Shown piece by piece: positions 17,286 to 25,260 of a DNA stretch of 54,803 bases; position 1 is the first letter of the stretch; each line of letters begins with the position of its first letter. Origin of the DNA: an uncultured Desulfovibrionaceae bacterium (lineage in GTDB: Bacteria; Desulfobacterota; Desulfovibrionia; Desulfovibrionales; Desulfovibrionaceae); assembly GCA_949741925.1 (NCBI GenBank), contig CATJOY010000068.1, positions 1 to 54,803 on the forward strand, in the 5' to 3' direction. The position numbers and the translations under genes are program-made. The notes under the pieces were generated by a model. That model saw nothing but the letters and a program-made list of their open reading frames with translations. It had not been told where the DNA came from and did no database searches.

Positions 17286-18566
17286 TTAGTTGAAATCTTC
17301 AGCCGAGCTTTCGTTTACATTATCCGTAACCCGCTGCCTGTAGCTGGTGCCCTTAGGCAGCAGAACGGAATCCTGGTGCAGGTGACCATCGAGCTTGGCG
17401 CCTATGATAGTGGCGGTGGCGTCACCGAGCACGTTGTTCATGGTCCGCGGCATATCCACGATGCGGTCAATGGCCAGGATGAAGCCAAGACCTTCAACGG
17501 GAATACCAGCCATCGGCAGCAGTATGGCGCAGGTAATAGCGCCGGCGCCAGGAACGCCGACTATGGAAACCGATACCATGGCGGCAGTCAGCAGTATCTG
17601 GATCTGGGTGGCTATGCTCAGGTCGATGTTATATATCTGGGCCAAGAAGAGCACCGAAACCGCCTGGTACAGGGAAGTTCCGCCCATGTTCATAACGTTG
17701 CCCAAGGTGATGCCGAAAGTGCCGATGCCCTTGGGCACGCCGAGGGTTTGCACGGCCTTAAGGTTAACGCCCAAAGTGGCCATGGAGGAGCAAGTAGAGA
17801 AGCCCACAACCATAACTTCGGTCATGTTCTTGAGGAAGGTTTTGGTGCTCATGCCGAAAAGCTTGATCAAGAGAGCGTTCACGCACACCAGGAAGAATTC
17901 CCCGAGCCAGACGGCGCCGACAAACACCGCGAGGCCGCCGATCACCTTGGAGCCGTTAACCCCGGCGGCCCAAGCGATAAGGCAGAAGGTGGCATAGGGG
18001 GCGGTCTTCATGATCAGGTTCAGCATGCCCATGGCGATTTCGGTCCACTCATCGAAGAAGCGCTTGAGCAGAGAGTTTTTCTTGGCGCTGATGGCCATAG
18101 TGACGGCAAAGAGCACGGTCACGAAGAGTATTTGCAGGAGGTTGCCCTGGGCAAAGGCCATAACCGGGTTCCGCGGAACGGTGTTGACGACAACATCAAA
18201 AAAGGTCTGGTCTGTCGTCTTGGCTTTGAACCCTTCCGGCATAACCACATCCAACCCGCTGCCGGGTTGCAGAATATTGGCCAGAAGGAGGCCCACAGAG
18301 CCGCCAATGATCGTCATAACGGCAAAAATAAACAGGATTTTGACACCGGTTTTTCCCAGGTCGGCGGGGTTCTCCACGGAGGTAAAACCACTGATCAGGG
18401 CCGGGGCGATCAGAAGAATAACCATCATCATGACCGCGGCAATGAACATATCGCCAATGGGCTTGAGCACGGCCATTTGTTCGCCGAAGACGAGACCAGC
18501 GATAACGCCCAAAACCACCATGATCAGGATTTTCGTGGCCATACTCAAATTTTTCCACGCTTGCAT
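17286..18566 (-). CDS. Dicarboxylate/amino acid:cation symporter (DAACS/SDF family)
   Basis: 426 residues, inner-membrane Na+- or H+-coupled carrier for glutamate, aspartate or C4-dicarboxylates. Eight membrane spans and the re-entrant loop regions are visible; the SSMATLGVN serine-rich loop (about 269-277) replaces the longer serine motif of GltP, NMGGTSLYQ corresponds to the NMDGT cation site with Gly in place of Asp, and IDRIVDMPRTMNNVLGD near 380-396 is the C-terminal signature. Sequence is full length. It lies between lyase and class V PLP genes, so import of the pathway's amino acid is the likely role. AGGAG precedes the start. Confidence 0.88.
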   Translation of the reverse strand: MQAWKNLSMATKILIMVVLGVIAGLVFGEQMAVLKPIGDMFIAAVMMMVILLIAPALISGFTSVENPADLGKTGVKILFIFAVMTIIGGSVGLLLANILQPGSGLDVVMPEGFKAKTTDQTFFDVVVNTVPRNPVMAFAQGNLLQILFVTVLFAVTMAISAKKNSLLKRFFDEWTEIAMGMLNLIMKTAPYATFCLIAWAAGVNGSKVIGGLAVFVGAVWLGEFFLVCVNALLIKLFGMSTKTFLKNMTEVMVVGFSTCSSMATLGVNLKAVQTLGVPKGIGTFGITLGNVMNMGGTSLYQAVSVLFLAQIYNIDLSIATQIQILLTAAMVSVSIVGVPGAGAITCAILLPMAGIPVEGLGFILAIDRIVDMPRTMNNVLGDATATIIGAKLDGHLHQDSVLLPKGTSYRQRVTDNVNESSAEDFN

Positions 18567-18613
18567 AAACTACACTCCTGCAAAGTAAGTGGGTGAAAAA
18601 GAAAAAAACCGCC

Positions 18614-19774
18614 TCAACTGAGTTTGGAAATCTCCCACAGCGCCTCCGCTGCCGCATCCATGTGCTCGGGCGTATTGTAGGCATGCATGCTCACGCGGAT
18701 GTAGCCCCCGCGCATGGTGGCGTAGATCCTGCGCCGACGCAGAATCTCCACAACCTTATCCTCATGGTCTTTGGGATAGTATATGCAAACTATCCCGGAA
18801 TAATTGCTTTCGTCCCGCGGCGTAACCACCTTAAGCTCTATGCCCTTGAGGGCGGCGCGCAACTGCCTGTCCAGTTGCAGCACATGCTCGCTGATATTTT
18901 TTACGCCCAGTTCGTTGATCAGGCTGACGCCCGCCCGCAAGGCGGCAACGCCCGCAAAGTTGAGCAACCCCGCCTCCAGACGGCGGGAATCGGCCTTCCA
19001 GTTGAGCCGGGTAAAATCCGTAGTCACCGCCGGGGGCGCGATAAAATCCGTAACGCTTTGGTAGGAAACATAAGGAGGCTCAAGCTTTTGCAGCACATCG
19101 CGGCGCACATAGAGCGCGCCGCAACCCATAGTGCCCCAGGAATGCTTGTGCCCGCCGAAGGCCAGCGCGGCGATGTTCTGCCGCTTCACGTCGATATCCA
19201 GCCGCCCCACCGCCTGGATGCCATCGACCATGAGCAGGATGTTCCTTTCCTTGCACAGCCGCCCCAATCTATCCAGATCAGTGTAAAAACCGGAAGAATA
19301 CTGCACAGCGGAAACCGTGATGCCCACTGTGTTCTCATCAATCAGTTTTTCGTACTCTTCGATAAAGATAGAGCCATCTCGGCTGGGTATAACTTTGAGT
19401 TCCAGCCCTCTGGATTTCTGACGAACCCAGTTGTTCAGGTTGGAGGGGTGCTCTAAATCGTCGATGATGACGTTCTGGCCCGGCGTAAAGGGGTAGCCGG
19501 CCGTAAAAATACCCACGCCTTCGGCCGTGTTTTTGATAAAAGCTACTTCTGTGGACTCGCACCCCAAAAGCGTGGCCACATCCCTTCTGGCCTCATCCGC
19601 CATGGCCCAGGCGTTTTGCGTCACATCCTCGGCAAAAATCTTCACATATTCGGTCATGTAATTTGAATACACAGCTTGGGTCCGCATGGGCGGCAAGGCC
19701 ACATGGGCGGCATCAAGAAAGATGACATCTTTCATGAAGCCGAATTCCTGATCAAGCAGTTGTTTATTCAACAT
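18614..19774 (-). CDS. Class V PLP enzyme lacking the desulfurase cysteine
   Basis: 386 residues, fold-type I, class V aminotransferase family. PLP contacts are visible: H110 in DLEHPSN, D184 and Q187 in MVDGIQAVGR and K210 in FGGHKHSW. The C-terminal RGGYIRVSMHAYNT block is present, but the loop that carries the active cysteine in SufS/IscS enzymes has none, so cysteine desulfurase activity is unlikely. Isopenicillin-N-epimerase-like racemase, lyase or decarboxylase are alternatives. ATG at 19774 is preferred to a TTG two codons upstream. It is 47 bases upstream of the symporter gene on the same strand. Confidence 0.8.
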   Translation of the reverse strand: MLNKQLLDQEFGFMKDVIFLDAAHVALPPMRTQAVYSNYMTEYVKIFAEDVTQNAWAMADEARRDVATLLGCESTEVAFIKNTAEGVGIFTAGYPFTPGQNVIIDDLEHPSNLNNWVRQKSRGLELKVIPSRDGSIFIEEYEKLIDENTVGITVSAVQYSSGFYTDLDRLGRLCKERNILLMVDGIQAVGRLDIDVKRQNIAALAFGGHKHSWGTMGCGALYVRRDVLQKLEPPYVSYQSVTDFIAPPAVTTDFTRLNWKADSRRLEAGLLNFAGVAALRAGVSLINELGVKNISEHVLQLDRQLRAALKGIELKVVTPRDESNYSGIVCIYYPKDHEDKVVEILRRRRIYATMRGGYIRVSMHAYNTPEHMDAAAEALWEISKLS

Positions 19775-19859
19775 CCCCAAGCCCTTCCCGCTGCATTCCG
19801 CGGTATATGTGGTTGCTTTCGGCCTGATTACAATTATTTACCCGAATTCCTCCACTCTT

Positions 19860-21263
19860 TCAAGCAGGCATATATATAGCATCAATGATGGTGCCGTCGC
19901 GGTATTCCACGCGGCCGACAACACGGTCGGTAAAAGCAACCTTGCGGGGCTCGCCGGCAATGGACAAGGCCAAGGCCCGAAGCTCTTCAATGGAACGAAC
20001 ATCCAGCCCCGCCGCGCGAAAACGATCCGCCAGGTCAGGCCGGGCGGGGTTCACGGCAATGCCGCGTTCCGTAACAAGAACATCCACTGTTTTGCCCGGC
20101 GTGGTGATAGTTGTACATTGATCAACGACAATTGGCAATCGGGCCCTGATGAGCGGGGCCACAATGATGGTCATGGCCGCCCCGGCCGCGGCGTCGTTAT
20201 GCCCGCCTGAACCACCGATGATGATGCCGTTAGAATCGGTGTGGACATTGACGTTAAAGTTGACGTCCACTTCCGAGGCCCCCAAAAGAACTACATCAAG
20301 ATAATCCACGCAGCTTCGGCGGGAAGGATTGGCGTAAGTATCAGCGGAAATTTCCTGGTGAGCCTTGTTTCTGCCGATGGATTCCACCGCCGCAAGATCA
20401 AAGCACTGTACGTCGTAAATAGCCTCAAAAAGACCTTCTTCAAGCATATCCACAAGATACTTGGTTATACCTCCCAACAAAAAGCCCCCGCGCACCTTCT
20501 GGCGAATCATATCCTCGCGCAGATATTGCGCCGTGGCCAGGGAAGCTCCACCAGCCCCGGTCTGAAAGTTAAAGCCATCCTTCAAAAGGCCCGAGGCCCG
20601 GATAGCCGCAGCGGCTTTTCTGGCAATGGCCAGGGCTACGGGATCCCGGGTCATGCTGGTGGAACCGGAAACAATACCCTTGGGATCGCCAATAGAATCC
20701 AGCCGAACGATGGAGTTGACACGATCATGGGGAATAGAGACCCGTTCCAAAGGCTTATCAAGATAGGTATCAGTAATTGCAATGACATGGCGCGCGCACT
20801 CGGCATCCGGCACAGCATACCCTAGCGAACCACAGGCCGAAGGGCCAAGGATGCCGCTGACGTTGCCCATCCGGTCTACCGTGGGAGCGGCCATGCAGGC
20901 GATATCCACAGACCGGGAACCCTCGCGCAGGGCTCGAGGCCTGCCGCCGTGGGAGCGGAATATAACCGGAGTCTCCAGCAGGCCGTGGGAAACGGCCTGA
21001 GCCACCGGGCCGGACATGTAGTTGGTATCAATAGCCCGGACAACCCCGTTTTTGATATGCTCAATTAGAGGCTGATGGACAGGAAAAACCGAGGACGCAA
21101 CCAGAGTCAAATCCTTGACCCCCATCGCTGCAGCGGCTTCCAGCACAGCATTGAGAACATGGTCTCCGTTGCGCATGTGGTGGTGGAATGAAATAGCCAT
21201 GCCGTCGGCAAGGCCGGCTTCCTTAAGCGCGGTGACCATATCCGGCATCAGTTTATCACGCAT
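19860..21263 (-). CDS. citF: Citrate (or citramalate) lyase alpha subunit
   Basis: 467 residues. The alpha subunit swaps the acetyl group of the acyl-carrier subunit for citrate or citramalate (CoA-transferase fold). Motifs: AISFHHHMRNGDHVLN near the start, FRSHGGRPRA, FQTGAGGASLA and NVNVHTDSNGIIIGGSGGHND. It is about 40 residues shorter than E. coli CitF (510), the shortening being at the N-terminus; the start at 21263 is supported by GGAGGA and overlaps the citE stop by eight bases, so the shortening seems real. The complex cleaves its substrate to acetate and oxaloacetate or pyruvate. Confidence 0.9.
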   Translation of the reverse strand: MRDKLMPDMVTALKEAGLADGMAISFHHHMRNGDHVLNAVLEAAAAMGVKDLTLVASSVFPVHQPLIEHIKNGVVRAIDTNYMSGPVAQAVSHGLLETPVIFRSHGGRPRALREGSRSVDIACMAAPTVDRMGNVSGILGPSACGSLGYAVPDAECARHVIAITDTYLDKPLERVSIPHDRVNSIVRLDSIGDPKGIVSGSTSMTRDPVALAIARKAAAAIRASGLLKDGFNFQTGAGGASLATAQYLREDMIRQKVRGGFLLGGITKYLVDMLEEGLFEAIYDVQCFDLAAVESIGRNKAHQEISADTYANPSRRSCVDYLDVVLLGASEVDVNFNVNVHTDSNGIIIGGSGGHNDAAAGAAMTIIVAPLIRARLPIVVDQCTTITTPGKTVDVLVTERGIAVNPARPDLADRFRAAGLDVRSIEELRALALSIAGEPRKVAFTDRVVGRVEYRDGTIIDAIYMPA

Positions 21264-22152
21264 GGGCCGTATCCTCCGTAAAAGAAACCGGGGCTTCTCC
21301 AGCCCGGCTCAGAATAAGCTGGGCCCGCTTGATAATGGGCAGGTCGATCATCATACCATCAAGGGAAACCGCGCCCTTGCCTTCCTCTTCCGCTTTGCGA
21401 GCCACGGCCATAACCCGGCGGGCCCAGCGCAGTTGCTCTTCAGGCGGGGTGAAGGCCCTGTTGACTGCCGCAACGTGCTGCGGGGAGATGACGGTTTTGC
21501 CGTCAAAGCCGAGTTGGGCGGAAAACGCGGCATCCTTTTCCAGGCCCTCAAGATCCGTTACATAGGGATAGGGCGTATCCAGGGATTTAACCCCGGCCGC
21601 CTTACAGGCCATGATCAGCCGGGTACGGGCGTACAAAATCTCCTCGCCGCCGGGGGTCCGTTTAGCCCCGAGTTCAAGGGTCAGGTCCTCGGCTCCGAGC
21701 TGCATCCCGGCCAGTTTGGGATGGGCGGAGGCAATGGCAAAGGCATTCTCTATACCCGCCGCGGTTTCAAGCAGCGTCAGCAGGCGGATCGGCTTCCGCC
21801 CCGCGCCATATTCGCGTTCCCGCTCCTCGATAGCCGCAATCAGGGTGCGGGCGTCTTCGGGAGAAGTGCACTTGGGTTGCAAAATAAAATCCGGCCCGCC
21901 CTTGACCACCTCGGCAATGTCATCCTGCCAGAAAGGCGTATCCAGAGCGTTGATGCGCACCACAACGCCGATGCCCTCAGGCCTAAGCTCCGTCAGGGCA
22001 TTGCGGACCAGGATACGGGCGGCGTCTTTTTCCGTGCGGGCCACAGCATCTTCGAGGTCAAAAATGGCCGCGTCCGCGCCGAGAGCGCCGGCACTGGCCA
22101 GCATGCCGGGATTGTTGCCGGGCATGAAAAGAAGGGAACGGTAATGCTTCAT
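21256..22152 (-). CDS. citE: Citrate (or citramalate) lyase beta subunit
   Basis: 298 residues, HpcH/HpaI aldolase superfamily TIM barrel. Cleaves the citryl- or citramalyl-carrier thioester. RSLLFMPGNNPGML (5-18), IFDLEDAVA (30-38), VRIN near 65, LETAAGIENA and the metal site in AGMQLGAEDLT are all present. The start overlaps the citD stop by four bases (ATGA), and its own stop overlaps citF, so the three subunits are translationally coupled. Sequence alone does not separate citrate from citramalate lyase; the methylaspartate lyases nearby favour citramalate. Confidence 0.9.
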   Translation of the reverse strand: MKHYRSLLFMPGNNPGMLASAGALGADAAIFDLEDAVARTEKDAARILVRNALTELRPEGIGVVVRINALDTPFWQDDIAEVVKGGPDFILQPKCTSPEDARTLIAAIEEREREYGAGRKPIRLLTLLETAAGIENAFAIASAHPKLAGMQLGAEDLTLELGAKRTPGGEEILYARTRLIMACKAAGVKSLDTPYPYVTDLEGLEKDAAFSAQLGFDGKTVISPQHVAAVNRAFTPPEEQLRWARRVMAVARKAEEEGKGAVSLDGMMIDLPIIKRAQLILSRAGEAPVSFTEDTAHA

Positions 22153-22457
22153 GACCGGGCCTCCTTATAACGCCGGATGGCGGCTTCCATACGCGCCCGG
22201 ATCGTGCAATCAAGAGCGCCCTTATCCTGGGCCGTAACAGTAACGCCGGTCAGATCGTGTTCAGCAAGACTCTCTTCAATGACCCGCAGGATGGCCGGGC
22301 CAAACTGCTTCATAACGATGCTTTCCAGCGTTATCTCATTGCCGCCCGGTTCTCCCGGAGCCAGAGCAATAAAAATATCGTTAGATTCGAGAGATCCCGC
22401 CGTTGCCCGGAGGGGCTTGCCAAGCGACGACTCCGGGGTCGGAATGGTCTGGGCCAT
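22149..22457 (-). CDS. citD: Citrate (or citramalate) lyase acyl carrier (gamma) subunit
   Basis: 102 residues. Carries the phosphoribosyl-dephospho-CoA prosthetic group that holds the acetyl thioester. The attachment motif AGSLESND corresponds to AGTLESGD of E. coli CitD, so the modified serine is S25. KQFG and DKGALDC blocks follow at the expected distances. The start at 22457 is chosen for AAGGAGC seven bases upstream; an alternative ATG at 22502 preceded by GAGG would add 15 residues absent from relatives. The prosthetic-group genes citX and citG are not in the window. Confidence 0.88.
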   Translation of the reverse strand: MAQTIPTPESSLGKPLRATAGSLESNDIFIALAPGEPGGNEITLESIVMKQFGPAILRVIEESLAEHDLTGVTVTAQDKGALDCTIRARMEAAIRRYKEARS

Positions 22458-22606
22458 ACGAGCTCCTTGTTTTGCGTCCGCATTCCCGCGGGCAGCCATC
22501 ATTTTTCCTCAATGCATCATGTCATGCATTGTGCCGGTGAAATATTCGTAGCGCACGGGGTATCCGCGGCATCGCCACTGTTGCAACGCTTCGCGAACAC
22601 TTTTTG

Positions 22607-23692
22607 CTAATGCCGCCGAACCTCCTCCCGAAGCCTGCCAAGCACGGGACCGGCCTCGGCGGAGACCAACCAGGCCGCGGTGGACGGCGGCACCAAGGAA
22701 GCCGGTATCTTTGCATCGCCCCCCTGCTGCCGAAGCAACGCGCGCACGGTGGAAGCGCTGACCGCGCTTCCGGCTACAGCCAGCCGGGGAATTTCCAGGC
22801 AGGCAATGCCGTGAAGCGGCAGAATCTCCCGCATCACCGCATTGTACCCGGCCGTCACCGGGCAGTAAGGCTCTTCGCCCACAAAACGAGCGCTGATGCC
22901 CAAATCCGGAGCAATGCGCTCGGCAAACATCGTGCAATCGAGTTCCGCATGGATTCGGCTATGGGCGACTTTTCCGGTAAAATAGGCGGGAAAACTCGCT
23001 CGGGAAACCATGTACGGCCCCCCGGGCACAACGGTTACGCGGTCAATATCTTGAAGGCCTTCACGCACCAAGCGCAAGCGGATTGCAAAGGGAAAGGCGG
23101 AAGCATCCTCCCGGACTACAAAGACCAGAAGCCGGGCGCAATGCTTCAGGGCTTCCACAACCAGATGCCTGTGCCCGGTAGTAAAGGGATTAGCGTTCAT
23201 GACCACGGAGCCAAGCGGAAAGCTCCCGGCCTCCGTCTCCTGCCCGGTGGGCGCAACCCTGCCGTCAGGCAACGCCTTCAAGCCGGAAATCCAATCCTTA
23301 TAATCAGGGCGCCCCCACTCGAGCAATGCTGCTCCGGGGCTCATGGCCAGAAGATGAAAACCCAGAGCGCCAAACTTAGGGGCCTCGGAGGGTTTGGTAA
23401 ACAACAGCAGATGTTCAAGGCCGCGATGCCCGGCCTCCTGAACCAGACGGCTGATAATGGCTGCGGCCAAGCCCTCGCCTTGACGGCTCTTCCCCACAGC
23501 AATGCCGCAGACTACATTGCCCGCCAAAAAGCCCGTGCCGCTCAAAACGCCGTCTTCATAAACGCCCAGAGCAAAGGTCACATTTTCGGGCGCATCCAAG
23601 CCGGCTTCGCGCAACAGGGCATAGGCTTCCTCAAGCTCCTCAGGAAGAAGCAATTCGTGAAATCCCTGCATGGAAGAGGGGCTTTGCGCCAT
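22607..23692 (-). CDS. citC: Citrate lyase ligase (acetyl-CoA-independent activator)
   Basis: 361 residues. Activates the lyase by acetylating its carrier thiol with acetate and ATP. An N-terminal GNAT-like half (GIAVGKSRQGEGLAA near 62-76) is followed by a nucleotidyltransferase half beginning MNANPFTTGHRHLV with the HxGH-like HRH. The start at 23692 is preferred over longer options at 23779/23785 because GGAG lies before it and the distance to the AGN motif (59 residues) matches E. coli CitC (57). It is the first gene of the cit operon, behind the promoter and palindrome at 23831-23875. Confidence 0.88.
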   Translation of the reverse strand: MAQSPSSMQGFHELLLPEELEEAYALLREAGLDAPENVTFALGVYEDGVLSGTGFLAGNVVCGIAVGKSRQGEGLAAAIISRLVQEAGHRGLEHLLLFTKPSEAPKFGALGFHLLAMSPGAALLEWGRPDYKDWISGLKALPDGRVAPTGQETEAGSFPLGSVVMNANPFTTGHRHLVVEALKHCARLLVFVVREDASAFPFAIRLRLVREGLQDIDRVTVVPGGPYMVSRASFPAYFTGKVAHSRIHAELDCTMFAERIAPDLGISARFVGEEPYCPVTAGYNAVMREILPLHGIACLEIPRLAVAGSAVSASTVRALLRQQGGDAKIPASLVPPSTAAWLVSAEAGPVLGRLREEVRRH

Positions 23693-23830
23693 AAACTCTC
23701 CGGAAAGGACAAAACAACCGGGTAGCACATCCGGCCTGGCGGTTTCAAAGGTATGCCGGAAATATCTTTCCGGATACATCGTCAAACGCTCTAAGCGGCC
23801 CTAAAACGGCCTGAAAATGCATGATAAACA

Positions 23831-23875
23831 TGCCACTATATTGTGGCATTATACAATGTCTGCCGACATGTAAAA
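23831..23875 (-). promoter_or_regulatory. cit operon promoter with overlapping palindromic operator
   Basis: On the minus strand TTTTAC (23875-23870) and a perfect TATAAT (23853-23848) are 16 bases apart. Just downstream the palindrome TGCCAC-N6-GTGGCA (23831-23848) covers the expected transcription start, and a smaller TGTC-N4-GACA palindrome lies in the spacer. The arrangement suits a repressor or a LysR-type regulator; the LysR gene lies directly upstream. Confidence 0.65.
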
Positions 23876-24103
23876 GGATATTTTTGCCCATTAAATACAA
23901 CAAATCGGATCAATTAAAGAAACTCTTGTTCCGGGCCGGGAAGGCGCGCGGGGTCCGGCGCGGCAACAGGATTGTAACAAGAAGCGGCGAAGAGGCAAGC
24001 CCGGAGATACCCTGAAAGGCCATGGCATGGAATATTCCTCAGTAAAATCCAGAGCGCTGTGTTGGCATGAGCCCGCAACGCCTTTCTTCCCCACCGGCAA
24101 AAA

Positions 24104-25030
24104 TTATAACGAAGCCCAAGGAATATTATGTTTCAAAGCGACGGCGAGATATTTTTCAAAGATGGCAATGGCCTCCACAGAGCTTTGTTTAACGATGCGG
24201 TGGGTCAGCAGATAGCAAACCCGGGGCGGGGGGGCATCCGTCAGGGTGTGGATGGCGAACGAACCGCGTTTACAGGCCGTGTAGGCGATGGAAAGGGGCA
24301 CGATGGCCCATTGACGCGGGTCACTGATTAAATCAATTAAAAGCGAGCAGTTGTTGAGGATAACCCGTCGGGAACCGCTGCGGTTCCAGTGCTGGTCGTG
24401 CCACAATTGGTAATTGTCGTGCCAGGCAATGAATAGTTCATGGTCCGGATCCAAAGTTTCCGGGCGGATCGCCGGGAAAGACGTCCGCAGATCATATGGA
24501 GAGCCACTCCCCGGTCCCCTGGTGGGCCGGAGCACCACCAGCGGTTCGGAAAAAAGCCTTCGGGCGACAACGTAAGGGTTCAGCATCTCCCGCAGAGTAA
24601 AGCCGATATCCACCCTCCTTGTCTCAATTTCATTATACATTTCAAGGGAATATTTTGTGATAACGCGCAGACGGACTTGGGGCGCGTTGGCGTACAGCAA
24701 CTGAAAGAGCGGAACCAGAAGCGGCGGGGTAATACTCTCCAGCGTGCCCACGGAAAGGCTGTGTTCGATGCCCACGGCAGAAACATCCTGCATGTCGCTC
24801 CAAAGGGCCAGCCAGCGTTCGGCCAGGGGCATGAAGGCCTCGCCGGCCTTGGTCAGGCTGATGTGCTTCCGGCCCTTTCCCCGAACCAAAAGCGGGGCGC
24901 CGACTTCCTTTTCCAGTTGCTTGATTCTCTTGCCCACAGCCGAAGAGGTGGCGAAAAGCTGCTCCGCCGCCCGGCTGATGTTGCCGCACTCCGCAACTTT
25001 GAGGAACGCCTTCATACCCAGATGATCCAT
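24104..25030 (-). CDS. LysR-type transcriptional regulator
   Basis: 308 residues. N-terminal winged helix-turn-helix at 1-60 with AFLKVAECGNISRAAEQLF and QLEKEVGAPLLVRGKGR; the rest is a periplasmic-binding-like effector domain with SVGTLESITPP at its first strand. GGAGG precedes the ATG. It is upstream of and co-oriented with citC, separated by 411 bases that hold the cit promoter. LysR regulators usually bind T-N11-A palindromes; control of the cit operon is inferred from position. Confidence 0.88.
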   Translation of the reverse strand: MDHLGMKAFLKVAECGNISRAAEQLFATSSAVGKRIKQLEKEVGAPLLVRGKGRKHISLTKAGEAFMPLAERWLALWSDMQDVSAVGIEHSLSVGTLESITPPLLVPLFQLLYANAPQVRLRVITKYSLEMYNEIETRRVDIGFTLREMLNPYVVARRLFSEPLVVLRPTRGPGSGSPYDLRTSFPAIRPETLDPDHELFIAWHDNYQLWHDQHWNRSGSRRVILNNCSLLIDLISDPRQWAIVPLSIAYTACKRGSFAIHTLTDAPPPRVCYLLTHRIVKQSSVEAIAIFEKYLAVALKHNIPWASL

Positions 25031-25260
25031 ACCAGCGCCTCCGGGAGCTGTTTTCCCCTGCCCATCGTATGCCGAAAGATCAAGGCAAACGACTGCGGCG
25101 ACGCGCCCTTCCCCTGCCGAGAAACAATCTCGCCGCGCAGCGAACAGTACGCCCTTTGCTATCTCCGGGCAATCCGCCGACTATCCACGATTTCCGGCAG
25201 AGCACCGCACGAGCACTGTTTTCTCGGAAACGGCGGGTAAACGACTCTACGGGGGAGTAA

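Noticed and set aside
17223..18596. 457-codon plus-strand open frame
   Set aside because: It is the exact antisense of the DAACS symporter, rich in His, Gly and Asn with no known motif. The minus-strand reading is a clear membrane transporter.
19860..21263. CitF taken as truncated by mutation
   Set aside because: The shorter N-terminus has its own good ribosome site and overlaps citE as expected; no in-frame coding remnant is visible upstream.
22600..22612. Possible programmed frameshift at the citC end (GCAAAAAGTG)
   Set aside because: The A-rich slip site lies after the stop codon, CitC ends at the normal family length, and the downstream frame is not part of known CitC proteins.
22604..23725. 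373-codon plus-strand open frame
   Set aside because: Antisense to citC; composition typical of a shadow frame in G/C-rich DNA.
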